A DNA stretch of 64,000 nt, from contig CM050454.1 in the NCBI GenBank assembly GCA_027563935.2, forward strand, positions 5,112,001 through 5,176,000, read 5' to 3'. The DNA comes from Costus lasius. Taxonomy: Eukaryota > Streptophyta > Magnoliopsida > Zingiberales > Costaceae. The notes under the pieces are model-generated. The model saw nothing but the letters and a program-made list of their open reading frames with translations. It was not told the origin of the DNA and made no database searches. Positions within the stretch are counted from its first letter, which is position 1; every line of letters starts with the position of its first letter. This document shows positions 22,706-34,783 of the stretch, piece by piece. Position numbers and translations under genes: made by a program.

Positions 22706-23872
22706 TCATACTTGCTGCTGATCTCGGCCACCTTCTTTGACGGCGAAGGATACATGAAACCCCCTCGTGAACCGCGTGGTGGTGTCCAAGAAGAAGAGCA
22801 AGCAGCACATGACGGCGCTGCTCGCCAGCATCGGAATGGGGCCAAATATCCAGAGGAACAAGGTGAAGGACACGTAGAAGGCCCTCAGGCCGAGAGACCA
22901 AAAGAAGCTCCCCCAGTTCAGGCTGGTGGCGACGTAGTCTGTTGTGACAGTAGCAGCGCCATCGCCCCGATTCGTGGCCGGCTGGGTGATGAGGAAGCTA
23001 GCGTGGGCGGAGTAGCGGATGGACTGGACGTTGCAGAGGAAGGCGAGGATGAAGCAGAGCGATATGGCGAAGTACTTGATGGAGTAGGCGGCCTGGGAGG
23101 TGTTGCCGTAGAGGAATCTGGAAGAGGAGGGAGCGGCGGTGGCGCTGACGAAGACGCTGATGAGGGAGACGAGGGCGATGGCGGTGGTGGCGAGCACAGT
23201 AGAGGCCATGATGTTGTTCCTGAGGGTTTGCACTGCAAGAACACCGTTCTGCACCGAGTCCTGCATCCAAGAAATTAATTAATGTGGATCGATCCATTTA
23301 AATTAAGCGCAAAGCAAAAGGATATATGATTCGAGAAAGTTAATATCGACTGATTGCTATTTACTGCGGAAACAAAAGTCAACCAATTGAGAAAGATTTA
23401 CATTGATTGACCCCACGCACTTTAAGTAACCATACAAATGAATTAAAAAAACATAAGGACAAAGTCCACCGAATCAAAGCTGCATTCATTGCGTGCTGCC
23501 GCACGAGATTGCTAAACTTATCTACCAAGGCTCTTAAATCCAAGAACATTTTGATGCTTTATTCAGATACGCAACAATTTTAGCATAATATCTGTACCGA
23601 TCGATCGCTAAAACGAGGGTTGACTACTGCTATGCAAGTAAAGGACTCGACGAACAGGGGAAACTTGCCGACGCTTTCAAAAGCGTCGGTATGGAAACAG
23701 AGATCATACTCACAGCCATCATGGTTTGAACCCAGCGGTGCCTGACTTGAGCGTTGAGCCCGATGACGGTGCGCTTGGGATGCCGGACGATGGTGTAGAG
23801 AAGCCAGAGGTGGTAGATAGTCAACAGCAGCAGACCCAATGGAACCATCACCAAGTCCAAGTGCTCCTCCAT
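22706..23872 (-). CDS. DUF599 family membrane protein (2 exons)
   Basis: Exons 23872-23714 and 23260-22706 encode 237 residues. The intron has GTGAGT...CAG ends and lies between codons. The protein belongs to the plant DUF599 family, about 230-250 residues with four predicted membrane segments and no known biochemical activity. Visible here are an N-terminal membrane helix (LVMVPLGLLLLTIYHLWLLY), the family block HPKRTVIGLNAQVRHRWVQ, then VLAVQTLRNNIMASTVLATT leading into the second helix, and two further hydrophobic stretches near residues 120-140 and 190-220. The chosen start gives the normal family N-terminus. Length and motifs look complete. An AT-rich TATA-like stretch (TATAAG) is 35 bp upstream of the ATG. 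It probably resides in an endomembrane or plasma membrane; the location is inferred. Confidence 0.9.
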
Positions 23873-24769
23873 TCTCTCTCTAATTCAACTGCAGCAGTTC
23901 ATGTCTTATAGGGCAAAGAGAGGGCAATGGTTCCGTAGAGTTATGTTTATATTTTACAAAAGATTTTATATATTTTTCAAAAAAAAGAGAAACTGTTGTA
24001 ATTCATGTCGTGCCAAGCTACACATGGCTCAAGCCTAAATCTGTCATACCACGGCATAATAACTGAGCACATCAGGTCACATGTAGGCTCCCGAACGAAG
24101 TATAAAGATAATCCACAGAAACTTGAAGGGGGATATAAGTTCAAGAAAAGACCTGTGCTCCATGCAATTTTTAGTTGCTGTTTGGGTATATTCTTAATCT
24201 CGAAAAGCACACAAATGATAATGCCACCATCTACTGGACGTCATGAGTGGATACATGCTACAATTTGTTGCTTCTTTTACATCTGATTGCACCAACTTGA
24301 GCACTCTGGTGATTCATCATGCAGTTATCATTTATTGCTAGTTTTAACGTAACGACACACCGGGCAAGCACTATTAATTCTTTTGGTTCCAGAATTAAAT
24401 AGTTTGGTTCCAGAATTAAATAGTTTGGTTCCAGAATTAAATAGTGACCTAACATGCTCCTGCGTAACCGTACGCTGCTGTAATTTTAACTTGTTAAGCA
24501 TGCAAATGTCATAGGTGCAACGTTCAACCATTATAGATCAACAATTGAAAATTATAAAACTGAAGAAATAGCAACTTGTTGCATTTGAATTCTGTGACAA
24601 GAAACAATGTTTTGTAAGATTTTAAACAAGAAATGATCAGGAGTAAAATAAGAAGAAAAAACAGGAACTAAAAGATGGCCAGCAAGCTCAGGATATCCTC
24701 CAAGTAGTGCAGCACCATGCGCATTGAATGGCTATGTAAATATCAAAACGTGAATAAGCTGTTACCCTT
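23873..24769. other. Spacer between DUF599 and ORC4 genes
   Basis: Contains the upstream region of the DUF599 gene and the downstream region of ORC4. Apart from the short tandem array at 24382-24444 nothing is recognisable. Confidence 0.5.
24382..24444. repeat. 21-bp tandem repeat, three perfect copies
   Basis: Three identical units of TTTGGTTCCAGAATTAAATA plus G, at 24382, 24403 and 24424. Confidence 0.95.
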
Positions 24770-27700
24770 CTACTTGAAGCTTTCATGTTCAAACAATTTC
24801 TGAAGGATGGCCTAGCAAAGAAAATATGATTTAGTGAATACCTTCAAGTGTATAAAATACAAAGATACATAGACTATTTATAAAAATACCAGATCAAAAT
24901 ATGTCATCACAAGTGAATCAGTATAAATCCAGCTAAATGTTGTTTGACCTATAGCAATCAAATGGGCATGTAAGAATGAGCCAACTTACAGGACATGAAG
25001 AGTTTGACTTTAACCCTAGACACAGTTCACGCGGTGAGATTAAAAGCTTCACTGGCCTGTATTCAACTGACAAATTCCGCGCCTTATAGTCAACAAAACC
25101 AATCAATCCCCGCTCTAAAAGATGTTCAAAAGCCTGCAAAATAAAGAGATGATGCGAAGACATTGTTCCAGAAACATGACATTGTATAGTTGAAAGATTA
25201 AGATACGCACCCTCAGACAAACAGCGTGTCCATAATTGTCAGCGGTCTTATAGGTATCATGTATTGCTTTATACTCTTTAAAGAAGAGAAATCTACTTTA
25301 ATTGTCATTCCAAAAATCAACAATTTATACAAGCACAAATTGTTGTTACCTTTCATCACAGAATTGAAGTTGTATGAGTTCTGCTCTTTGCATTCCAATC
25401 TGTTCATGCACACGAGAATGTATAGCTCCAGTATTGAGGCATCTGCATGGTCAGGTTTCAAAAACAATAATAATAATAATTAGGTAACCGGGTATAAAGA
25501 CACAAATCTAGAATGGGCATCATAATAAGGTTCCGATTTCAACAGTAACAAACTCAAAATTAGGGTAAATTTATAAATACACGCTATGCTTTGATTTGAG
25601 TTTGGCTGCCAAATCCATGACAAGGCTTGTTGGCAATAAAGCAAGGCAGCAGACTCCAGCACCATGTTCTAAATACTGGGCAAGGCAAGTGCGTGCAGTG
25701 TATCGACAAAAGAGTAGGAAGTAGAAGCTTTGGGGAGCAAACGAGATTTGGCTAGGAATAACAAGTGATGGTTGTGAAAGGTGCAACAACAAAGTGGGTA
25801 TATGCAAGAATTCAATCAACAAAATTAAATGCAACAATGGCAATCATGCACTATGCTTTCTTCTTCGTATCCCTTTTCCTCTATTTCGGTGTTTTCGCAA
25901 TAAAGATGTACTGGTGAAAAGGGAGAAAAATGATAAAGGGTGGTGGCAGAGAAGATGATTGGGATAGCAAGGTTGGTAGGTGAAGGCATTAGCAAATACA
26001 AGCAACGTATAGATGGACACACTCGATTGACGGTAGTAGGTGAAAGAGATAAAGCAAGGCAACAATTTCCAACAAATTTGTATGATGCCTAGGAAGTCCA
26101 ATTAACTAAGCCATCTTGTTTGTCTTGGCCAAACATGGACAAGAGGCAAGAAGCTCATAGTAATCAGGGCATAGTAGATGGTTGCTACACAGGATGAAAG
26201 AATCGAGAGGGGAGAAACCAAATGAGTGATAAAGAGATGTGTAGCAAAAACGGACATTAGAATTTAGACCGTGTAAGCGAAAGAAGAAAATAAAGTAAGA
26301 TAAGAAATAAAATTTAATAATTCAACAAGAAGTCTCTATTTTCAATCATGGTTTAAAATATTGGTCCATATTCGTCCATGGTCTATACTAGTGTACTAGT
26401 GCCCACAAGACATTATATATATATATATATATAAATATATAATTGGTACCGAGCATGTACCAGTATAAACCAATCATACTACCTAGTTTGACCTGGTTCT
26501 TGATACCATGTCTTCAATCATACAGTCCAAATCTTATATAAGCATTAAACCAACTAACGTGTAGAAAAATTACCCCTACATTATAAAACTACCTAATAGC
26601 TATTGCCTCTATTACTAAGATCACTGGCACTAGTTACACCGCATTGACATGATTTGAAGCAATGTCTTTAGTAGCTTGATTAACACAACATCGCTTCATA
26701 CCGGATTCAATCATCAGAAGTTTAAACCAAATACTACATGTAGTGAGAGTCATGATTGAAACTTCTATATCTGCACTTTAATATTGCCATCACATAAAAT
26801 CTTTATGATATTCTAGGATACCAAATTCCCTCCTAAAAGAACACAGTACCCTAAATAGATCAGCAATTACTAGGCGAACCTGCCCATGTTACATTTGTGA
26901 ATCCAAAAACATCAAGATAAATAGTCCAAAGCTTCCTGTCTATGCATTCTGAGAACTACCATCTAATAATTTATTTGACAAGGGATCTCAAGGAACTAGC
27001 TTACCATGTTCGAGTGCAAATAAATGTCAGACCTTGTTTCAGTAAGATAATTTAGCTTACCAACCGACCTATGATATTTTATTTATTAGGTCTATGTTAT
27101 TCGCTCCAAGTACTAGCTTGACATTTGGATCCCAGTCTTCCAAGCATGTTGAGCACATATTTTCTAAGATTTAGATATCTCCTCTCAACCAAGAAACTGC
27201 ATTGGCCCAAAAGAAGCTCCTAAGTTTTTGGTTTAGAAGTATTGGTGGAGATATGTTATAAAACTTTGCAATTCCAATATTGTTGATAATGATTTCATCC
27301 ACAGACAATGAGAAGAATCGTTCTAAACTAAGGGCAACACTGAATTTGTTGAACTTTGCTCTATGAGATGTACAGTCTCATGCTTGTCCTCATGTCTCAT
27401 AGGCAAGCGATTTAGTATCAATCTTTTCCCATGCATTTCATCTGATTGAGGAACTTCAATGTCTTTCTTCTCAAGTTGTCGTAATTGCCCTTGTCCTATG
27501 AACCAAACTTTCATAGCAGTACACCAAGATGCATAATTCTTGTTATTTAATTTCTCTGAGGTGATGAACATGGAGTCTGAAACTTAGAAGGGTTGTAAGA
27601 ATAAGAGGAAGATAAAGCAAAATAGAAGAACTTGATATTTGGATTGAAGAAGATGCTGAGAAACACAGAATGAAAAGATTTCACAAATCTGCACGAATCT

Positions 27701-30700
27701 AGACAATAGAATTAGCAATCTTATTGGGTAGATTGGAAATGTTGTTGGATGAATAACAACACTCCAGCAAGAAGACAGATACCCAACATTTTATCATCAC
27801 CTTATGGATTGGACATACTTATACAATATCAGTATCATCGGTACAATATCTGTCATTTAATAAATATTATGGCTTATATCTCATTACATGGGTACACTCA
27901 CTAAAAACCAACTGGACCAAACAATTTGGCGTACTCCACTTTCTATTTTATTTTGCTTTTGTTTCAGGAGATCTGTCAACAATACAGCATCAATGGATAA
28001 GCAATAATGATTCTAACATGAGAGCATATGTGCTAATTGAATGGAAAATGATTCATGTGTAACTAACCCTGCAGGTTCTGTGTCTTGAGTTGCCTCTGAT
28101 AACACATCTGCGCATTTTTGAAGTTTTCCAGCGATAGAAAACCAGATTCCATACTAATAAAAGACACAGTGCGGAACCTGAGGCATGTTTCTCACAGGAT
28201 TACTAAAATATTAGAAGAACAATGCTACAATGCACCGATAAGGGATAAGTTAATAAAACAACTTACAGAAACTGTACCAAATTGCTGATTGTTCCATCAA
28301 CATACAAGATGGAATCAAGGAGTTCTTTGAACTTCTTGTCATTTAGTATGTTCTGCAGCAAATCAAGGCTAACACTCCACAAGTTGTGGTTGTGCAATCT
28401 TATAAACTATCTAGAGCTAAGATTAAACGGATAGAATCATATTTGTGCATGCTCACATGTCAAAATTAATATTTCATGAGCTAAGATAATGTTCCAATTC
28501 ACTTAACGAGTAAACTAACTCATTACCTTAGTGAGCCTAATGTAACATGGCCCAATTAAAATATTTAAGCCCAGCCCAAGTTGATAGTAGTAACTTTACT
28601 ATATCTTATATACAATATCATTATTTCTCCCATTGTCCATGTGGGATCAAATTGGAATATCACAATTTTTCCCACTTAAGACTCTGTCCTCGCCAAACCG
28701 AAGGCCTAACACATATCCAAGAACATCCCTTAGTCGGCAGCATATAAGGTAACCCTACAGTGGCTCCACCTCCACCATCCTCAACAGCACTTTCCTATTT
28801 GTTGTGATACCATTTGTTATAACCCGCTTAATGAGCAAACTGACCCATTAACTTGGTGAGTCTAAGACATCGTGACTCAATTTAAAATGTGTTTCATCTC
28901 TTAGTCGGCAACATATGAGGTCAATCTCATGGTAGCTCCACCTCCACCATCCTCAATAGCTCTTTCCGATTAGTCTCTCACTATACTTAAGACTAAGTTT
29001 TGTTCTTATACTATTTGTTACAGCCTGCTTAATGAGCAAACTAACTCATTAACTTGGTGAGTCTAAAGTAATGTGACCCAATTTAAAATGTTTAAGCCTA
29101 AGTTGATGGTAGTAAACTCTAAGCCTTATATCCATTTCAGCCAAGAGGGGCTAAATCGAGATATCATAGATAATATTATTTGTGAGAATGACCAAGGTTT
29201 TGATATGGCATATTTGTGAGTTTAAACAAGAGGATATAACCAAGTAAATTTGAGTTATTTACTGCTATTGTAAAACCTCAATTACCTGGCATTAAGGCAT
29301 ATTCATAGCTTGAATTTGTTAATAGGACTTGAGAGGCCTATACCCTATAACATAACAAGAAGTCTATCTAATTGAGACAGTGAACAAACTTCCAATTTAC
29401 TAAAAAAAAAACCTGTTTATGAGCATATGATAAACCGCACAAATATAACCAAATATCCAAATGAGATTGAGAGAAGGATACTTGGACCCTTGAGTTGTAT
29501 TCTGCAATATACTTAGAAGGAAGACCAAAATCTTCTGCGAGGTAGAGCATATGCTCCAGCAATCTGCATACCAAGTCAAAGAAAGATAAGACAAATTGCT
29601 TGGAGTGATGTATCAACAAATAGACCATAGAGAGATATAGGATAACACTAAGAACAACCTTTCTGTATCTTCTCTTGAAGGAGGAACAAAAAGCAGCTTC
29701 CTATGGGAGAATCTAGAACGAACTCTTTTTTCAAGAAGTTGGTCAGCATCCTGAAACACATAAATTGCTTCCTTAGTCATACAAACATTATGTTGCCTAT
29801 TTTTAGTGTTGTTTGAGTTAAATCATCGCAGTTCATTAAGGGAATGACAAAAAAAGTAAGACTAGCTTCCAGCAGAACAAAAAATAACAGTTACACCAAA
29901 AGCAAAACCAAAAAAGTAACTAATACTTACTCTAATTATATATAGGATGAAATAGCAGATTGAAATGCGAAGTAGAAGTCAGAGTAAGAAATTTAGAAGC
30001 TACATACCAATCGACAGCTCACACCAATAACTACAGCTTGTGAAGTCAGATTTTGCAATGCATCAAGCAAGCTATAAAGCAACCGTTGCTTCCCCTGTAA
30101 ATGCAGGAATCAGCCACAGTTGACATTTTGCTTTCATAGTCTGACATCATAATTAACTCAAAGGTGCACCATAAGATGGAGAAAAATTAGCTAATGAGGT
30201 AAAAAATGGAAAGGATTAACATGATAATTCAAGGACGTACATGCAACATTAAACGATAATATTTTTACAGTGGATAAACATAACTGCATATACCTGGGCA
30301 AAAAGATCAAACTCATCCAACACAAAAACGATAGACTTATGAGCTAATCCACATTCTCTGTCAACAAAACAATATTCGAATAAGAGAATATGAAGTCAAA
30401 TATTGTCAACAAATCAAGACTAAAAGATATTTGTTTCAAATTTAAACACCGTTGGTGTATGTTCATCAAATTGGGCACACCTTAGCATGTCAATCATGAA
30501 CTGGTTGTTATCATCAGATGAAGCCTAGGGAACAAAAATGAAATTTAAATCAATATCCTTTTAATTCATATCATAGCCTTTTTTCCTAGTCCTGAAAAAA
30601 TATAAGAAATCATGTTACCATCTTCGAGAATAATAATTGGTGCTCCAAGCATAATTGCCTAGCAATTTCCTGAGACAACAATGATGCCTTATGAATATCA

Positions 30701-31921
30701 ATATAAAGAATTTTAAACTATTTCTAATGAAAAGATGCAAATAATATCATTCTCAAATTCAGGACAAGAAAATGAAAAGGAACTATTGACACTCAGTCGA
30801 GTTTAACTGAACAAAAATCTTATGGTAAATTTCACTACCTAAAGCTTAAATCTTGTCAAAACACAATAATCAAATAGTTTATTAGTGAACAATCTAAGAA
30901 TAAAAAAAAAAGCTGGGAGCCTAGGATAAGTAAAAAATCATTGAGGCCATGATTCATGAAAAATGTCCACAAATCAAAGCAGTCATTGGTCCATATCAAT
31001 TCCACACGGATAATCAAAACAATGACCAAGAATGCCTTAAATAAATAGAACAAAAAATCAAGAACAGATCACTTAAACTTCTCTATGACTTAACTAAAGC
31101 AAATTAATGGTGCTTTAATAAGGATAAAGCTATTCCAAGCCCATGTTGAGAGTACATCTAGGTAGCTAAGGGTGCTAATTGTATACCAGGAACACATAGG
31201 TCAATGAGTTCAAAATATATTCACCAGGGAAAATCCAATGACTACAACATAGTTAAAAAAATTGGAATATGAAATACGGCAAGAGTGGTAAAGATCTCAC
31301 CTTCAGTGCGGAATTGTCATCGTTGTGAAGCAGCCCACTCAATCTGATCTGAAATGCAAATCATCACTAGCTACTAAACTTCATCCTTACTAACAAGGAC
31401 AAAAAAAACATTGAAACAAAACAAGTCCTATACAAAATAAAATGGAAAAACATTTTAAGCGAAAACTGTTGTACCACACAAATTGAATCAGGGAATTGAG
31501 TCTTCAAATCATCAAGAACCAGATCTACTACCTAAATACAACAAGAATAAAACATGAAGCACAATAGCCAAGTGATAAAGATTAAAATAATAGGACCTTC
31601 ATCAAGGCCTTACAGCAGCTTTTCCAGATCCCCGAGGCCCAAGGAGTAAGACGGAATTGTTGCAGGCATCTGCGATGGAGCTGGAGATGATCAACTTCAG
31701 TTTGCTAAGAATGGATAAAGTCAGCATCTTTTATAATAAATCGGAAATGAAAGAAGAGGTGAACCATGAAATCGGTAGGAAAAAGAAAACAATTAGTGTT
31801 TAGGTTTGGAAGTAAAATATCACCTGTAGTTGCTCTGCTCAGAGTCTTTGAAGGCAGCATGGACGTAAGTAGGGTCGCAGAGCCTGGACCGGAGGAGAGC
31901 AAGCGCTTTCTCGGCAGCCAT
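24770..31921 (-). CDS. ORC4: Origin recognition complex subunit 4 (16 exons)
   Basis: Encodes ORC4, an AAA+ subunit of the nuclear complex that binds replication origins and loads MCM helicase with CDC6. Exons on the minus strand: 31921-31824, 31704-31614, 31531-31475, 31348-31301, 30669-30619, 30524-30481, 30357-30294, 30094-30008, 29750-29659, 29563-29482, 28352-28267, 28177-28068, 25442-25350, 25275-25211, 25133-24990, 24811-24770. All junctions are GT/AG and in frame, giving 417 residues, the usual plant length. Walker A is GPRGSGKA (residues 55-62) and Walker B is VFVLDEFD (140-147); sensor-like GVSCRLDADQLLEKRVRSRF follows. The C-terminal winged-helix part includes LELYILVCMNRLE and EYRPVKLLIS. 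The ATG at 31921 gives the conserved start MAAEKALALLRSRLCDP; an in-frame upstream ATG at 32005 is less likely. The intron between exons 12 and 13 (25443-28067) holds a Copia fragment. Confidence 0.93.
25464..25481. repeat. AAT microsatellite in ORC4 intron
   Basis: A run of ATA/AAT trinucleotides (about six units) just beyond the exon 13 acceptor side of the long intron. Confidence 0.8.
26412..26433. repeat. AT dinucleotide microsatellite in ORC4 intron
   Basis: About ten uninterrupted AT units followed by an AAATATATAA tail, within the 2.6 kb intron. Confidence 0.9.
27323..27571 (-). pseudogene. Copia Gag fragment inside an ORC4 intron
   Basis: The minus-strand ORF opens MFITSEKLNNKNYASWCTAM, then KVWFIGQGQ, which matches the N-terminal motif of plant Copia Gag proteins (ITSEKLNGKNYxSWxxAVExWFIGQG). 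Only about 60 residues are similar before the frame loses resemblance, and no LTR or pol was recognised nearby. It is a relic lying in the same orientation as ORC4. Confidence 0.65.
28490..29160 (-). repeat. Three related repeat units in an ORC4 intron
   Basis: Units beginning near 28503, 28818 and 29022 share AATGAGCAAACTRACYCATTA followed by a GTGAGTCTAA-like block and a CCCAATTTAAAATG-like block. Units 1 and 2 also share TTAGTCGGCARCATAT and GCTCCACCTCCACCATCCTC. They sit between exons 10 and 11 and look like tandemly duplicated pieces of an old LTR or similar element. Confidence 0.6.
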
Positions 31922-33928
31922 GGTGCGTCCAGAAAAAAAAATAAACGGACAGGAAACCAGCGACAAAACTATACAGCAATTGCGGATCCTCTCTATTTTC
32001 TGCATAAAACGCAGGAACTACTTAAAACGGGACTAACCCACATGGTTCACGTTGAAGCAAGACTTCATGAATCATGATTCAGGCATTTAAGCTGGAGACA
32101 TCGACAGAAGGAGAAAACGAAACAATGCTTCCTAGTACTCAAGAGATCAAGCTATATCATGAAAGAATAAACAATAAACCTACGTTTACCTTCGGTGCCA
32201 ATCCTGACAAGGCAGACGTTGGATTATTCTTCCCGTTTCACGGCCACGGCAGGCCTCCAGCCATGGCCCTCAATAAGCCCAGATTTGCTCCTCCACGAAG
32301 ATCGCGTTCGATTTTTTCATCGTTCAAATTTGAGAAGGAATTATCTCTGTAGGGTTTTGTCAGCGGGAGAAAGGGGGCAGATCGAACCTATGGGGATCGT
32401 GCCTGGGAGCCACAGGGGAAGAAGCGGACCGAACCTACGGGGATCGAGGCTCAGATCCGGAGGTTGGAGCAGCAGGGAAGGGGGGACGGATGCGTCGGCG
32501 TCGAGGGAAAGAGAGGGGGGCAGCAGAGAGGCGCGACGCCAGCCACCGAGCGAGGGAACTTTTTTCAACACAATTAGAACCCAAGAGCAGAACCCGCGCG
32601 GGACAGTGGAGTTTTTAAGTACTACTGTACAAGACTACAATACAATCGCTACCCACACTGCAGTTACTACAATTACTACCCGCTCTCTTATTTGTTAATA
32701 GCTGAGGATTAGATAGGGATAGCTGATCCCTTTGTATTCTTAAATTTGTAGATTAGGGTTTGTTTGATCCGATTAATAATTGACTCATAATTATGCTAAA
32801 TTATGTATTATAAATTTATAAGATATTTAATAAATAATTTTTAACTACTAATAAAATTTAAAATAATAAATAAATAATTTATTTTAAATTATTTATATTA
32901 ATAATTTTTTATTTACTTTTTATTAGTAAATATTTTTTTCGCTGTTTTCTGGGAATACTGATTAGGATAACTTATAATTAACCTATAAATTAAATAAATA
33001 CTTACAATTAATGAACTATGAGTCATTTTGTATAAACGATTAAAAAAACAAGGATAGAAAATTATATTGGGAAGAGAGCTTTTTCTTCACCACAGGTAAT
33101 AAATAGGCTTAAGCGCCCATCGATGCCAGAGCTCAAATTATTTTCAATAATAAAAATAAAAAATTGACTGATAAAAAAAATTATTTTTTAAATATATCTT
33201 TTGTTCTTCGAAAAGGGGGCCATTTTTTTGCCTAGGAGTCTGCTTAGGATATTACAAAATTCTCATTTTTATCCCTTCTAGAATCCCCACAAATCGCCCG
33301 CCTAGCCTCCTCTCTTAAGTAGCACTGCAAGATTTCGCCTGTCCAATCATGAGAAGAGTGCATTCCACACACGCAAATGGGTAATGAAACAACTGCGCTT
33401 GCCTTTTATTGGGCCTCGGCAATCGGCATTGAAACCTGCTGCTAAAAATTGGCCTACTTTTCGAGAGCCCACCTAAGCGGCTAGGCTTGACTGTGCTCTT
33501 GCCTGCATCCGCTAGAGTGAATCCTCGAACAGAGAACACTAAATTGGTGCAAATATGATTTGACGCGTGTCGTGTATGCAGTTTCAAGTGGAGAGATTTA
33601 GGTCGGATGAGTGGGATAGCTCACGGCTGCAGGGCGCCACTCGTCGTTTTCATTTCTCCGATTCTCTTCGGAACCCTAATTCTAACCCTAATCGCCATCC
33701 TAATCGAAACCCTAAAAGAGGATGCATTTGATGATTAGAGTTATCAAAACGAGAATTTTTTTAATCTTTTTTCCACCAATCCTTTTGTGATTCCAAGCCC
33801 TACCGAGATTTAAAAAATCTTGCCTTTTTCCTGATTTCTACGCGATCTAGAGATAAAGTTGCATTCTTTTTCGCCCCTTTTCGTCCTTCCTTCTGTAGGA
33901 CGCGGGCCGCTTGCTCCGGCTTTCCGAT
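31922..33928. other. Intergenic region between divergent ORC4 and RPI genes
   Basis: ORC4 leaves to the left and RPI to the right, so both promoters lie here. GC-rich 32340-32570 may include ORC4 5' regulatory DNA; 32770-33060 is very AT-rich. The overlapping ORFs at 32074-32698 have no recognisable domain. Confidence 0.5.
33707..33714 (+). promoter_or_regulatory. RPI: telo-box in the RPI upstream region
   Basis: AAACCCTA, with related CCCTAAT/AACCCTAAT repeats from 33670. Telo-boxes are common near the transcription start of plant growth- and translation-related genes. It lies about 215 bp before the RPI start codon. Confidence 0.45.
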
Positions 33929-34783
33929 ATGGCGATCCTCCGCCCCGACCTCGCCGCCCCGGCAACCGCGACGGCGCCGCGTGCCCCTGCCCCTGCCCCT
34001 TCAGCCGCCGGGCTGTCCCAGGACGAACTGAAGCGAGTCGCCGCCCTCCGCGCCGTGGAGCAGGTGCAGTCCGGCATGGTCCTCGGCCTCGGCACCGGCT
34101 CCACTGCTGCCCACGCTCTCGACCGCATTGGGGACCTCCTCCGCTGCGGCGCTGTCCGGGACATCGTAGGGATCCCCACATCGGAGTGGGCTGCCGAGCG
34201 CGCCAAAGCTGCAGGCATCCCCCTCACGGATCTCAACGCCCACCCGGTCGTCGACCTGTCGATCGACGGCGCCGACGAGGTCGACCCGGCGCTCAATCTC
34301 GTCAAGGGCCGCGGCGGCTCCCTCCTCCGCGAGAAAATGGTGGAGGGCGCCAGCCGCCGCTTCGTCGTCATCGTCGACGACTCCAAGCTCGTCCCCCGCA
34401 TCGGGGCCAGCGGCCTCGCCGTCCCCGTGGAGGTCATCCCCTTCGGCTGGGCTCTCACGCTTCGCCGCCTCCGAAGCCTCTTCGATGGCACTCCCGGGTT
34501 CAATCTCAAGCTCAGGACTGCAACCATCAACGCCAAAGCCAGCGCATTCGACGAAGAGGAGTCCGAATTTGAGCCGTTTGTGACGGATAACAAAAACTAC
34601 ATTGTTGATCTGTTCTTTGAGGACGGGATCCGCGGCAATCTAAATGCAATTAGTGATGACATCCTGAGGATCACCGGCGTTATTGAGCATGGTATGTTCC
34701 TCGGATTAGCGACGTCAGTGATCGTAGCTAGGAAGGACGGGGTGGTGGTGATGGACATGGAGATGAAGTCAAATGGCATATGA
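33929..34783 (+). CDS. RPI: Ribose-5-phosphate isomerase A, single exon
   Basis: 284 residues, RpiA family: interconverts ribose-5-phosphate and ribulose-5-phosphate in the pentose phosphate pathway. Visible motifs are GLGTGSTA (53-60, substrate phosphate loop), DGADEVD (113-119; catalytic aspartates), KGRGG (126-130; catalytic lysine) and REKM (134-137; catalytic glutamate). The C-terminal block IEHGMFLGLATSVIVA is also complete. I chose the ATG at 33929; upstream in-frame codons to 33911 have no ATG. The 30-residue Ala/Pro-rich N-terminus lacks a clear chloroplast transit peptide, and the gene has no intron, as in the cytosolic plant RPI genes, so a cytosolic role is inferred. GC content is far higher than the surrounding DNA, as is usual for intronless monocot genes. 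GC-rich minus-strand ORFs across it are shadows. Confidence 0.95.
   Translation: MAILRPDLAAPATATAPRAPAPAPSAAGLSQDELKRVAALRAVEQVQSGMVLGLGTGSTAAHALDRIGDLLRCGAVRDIVGIPTSEWAAERAKAAGIPLTDLNAHPVVDLSIDGADEVDPALNLVKGRGGSLLREKMVEGASRRFVVIVDDSKLVPRIGASGLAVPVEVIPFGWALTLRRLRSLFDGTPGFNLKLRTATINAKASAFDEEESEFEPFVTDNKNYIVDLFFEDGIRGNLNAISDDILRITGVIEHGMFLGLATSVIVARKDGVVVMDMEMKSNGI

Noticed and set aside
22712..23278. 188-codon plus-strand ORF opposite the DUF599 exon
   Set aside because: Exact antisense of a recognised coding exon; Gly/Glu-rich shadow.
24382..24444. CRISPR-like array
   Set aside because: Units are directly adjacent with no spacers, in a plant genome; it is a simple tandem repeat.
32074..32698. 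Plus-strand ORFs between ORC4 and RPI
   Set aside because: Lie in the ORC4 upstream region, share no domain and overlap each other in different frames.
33847..34593. 248-codon and other ORFs overlapping RPI
   Set aside because: Shadows of the GC-rich RPI reading frame, which has all family motifs.
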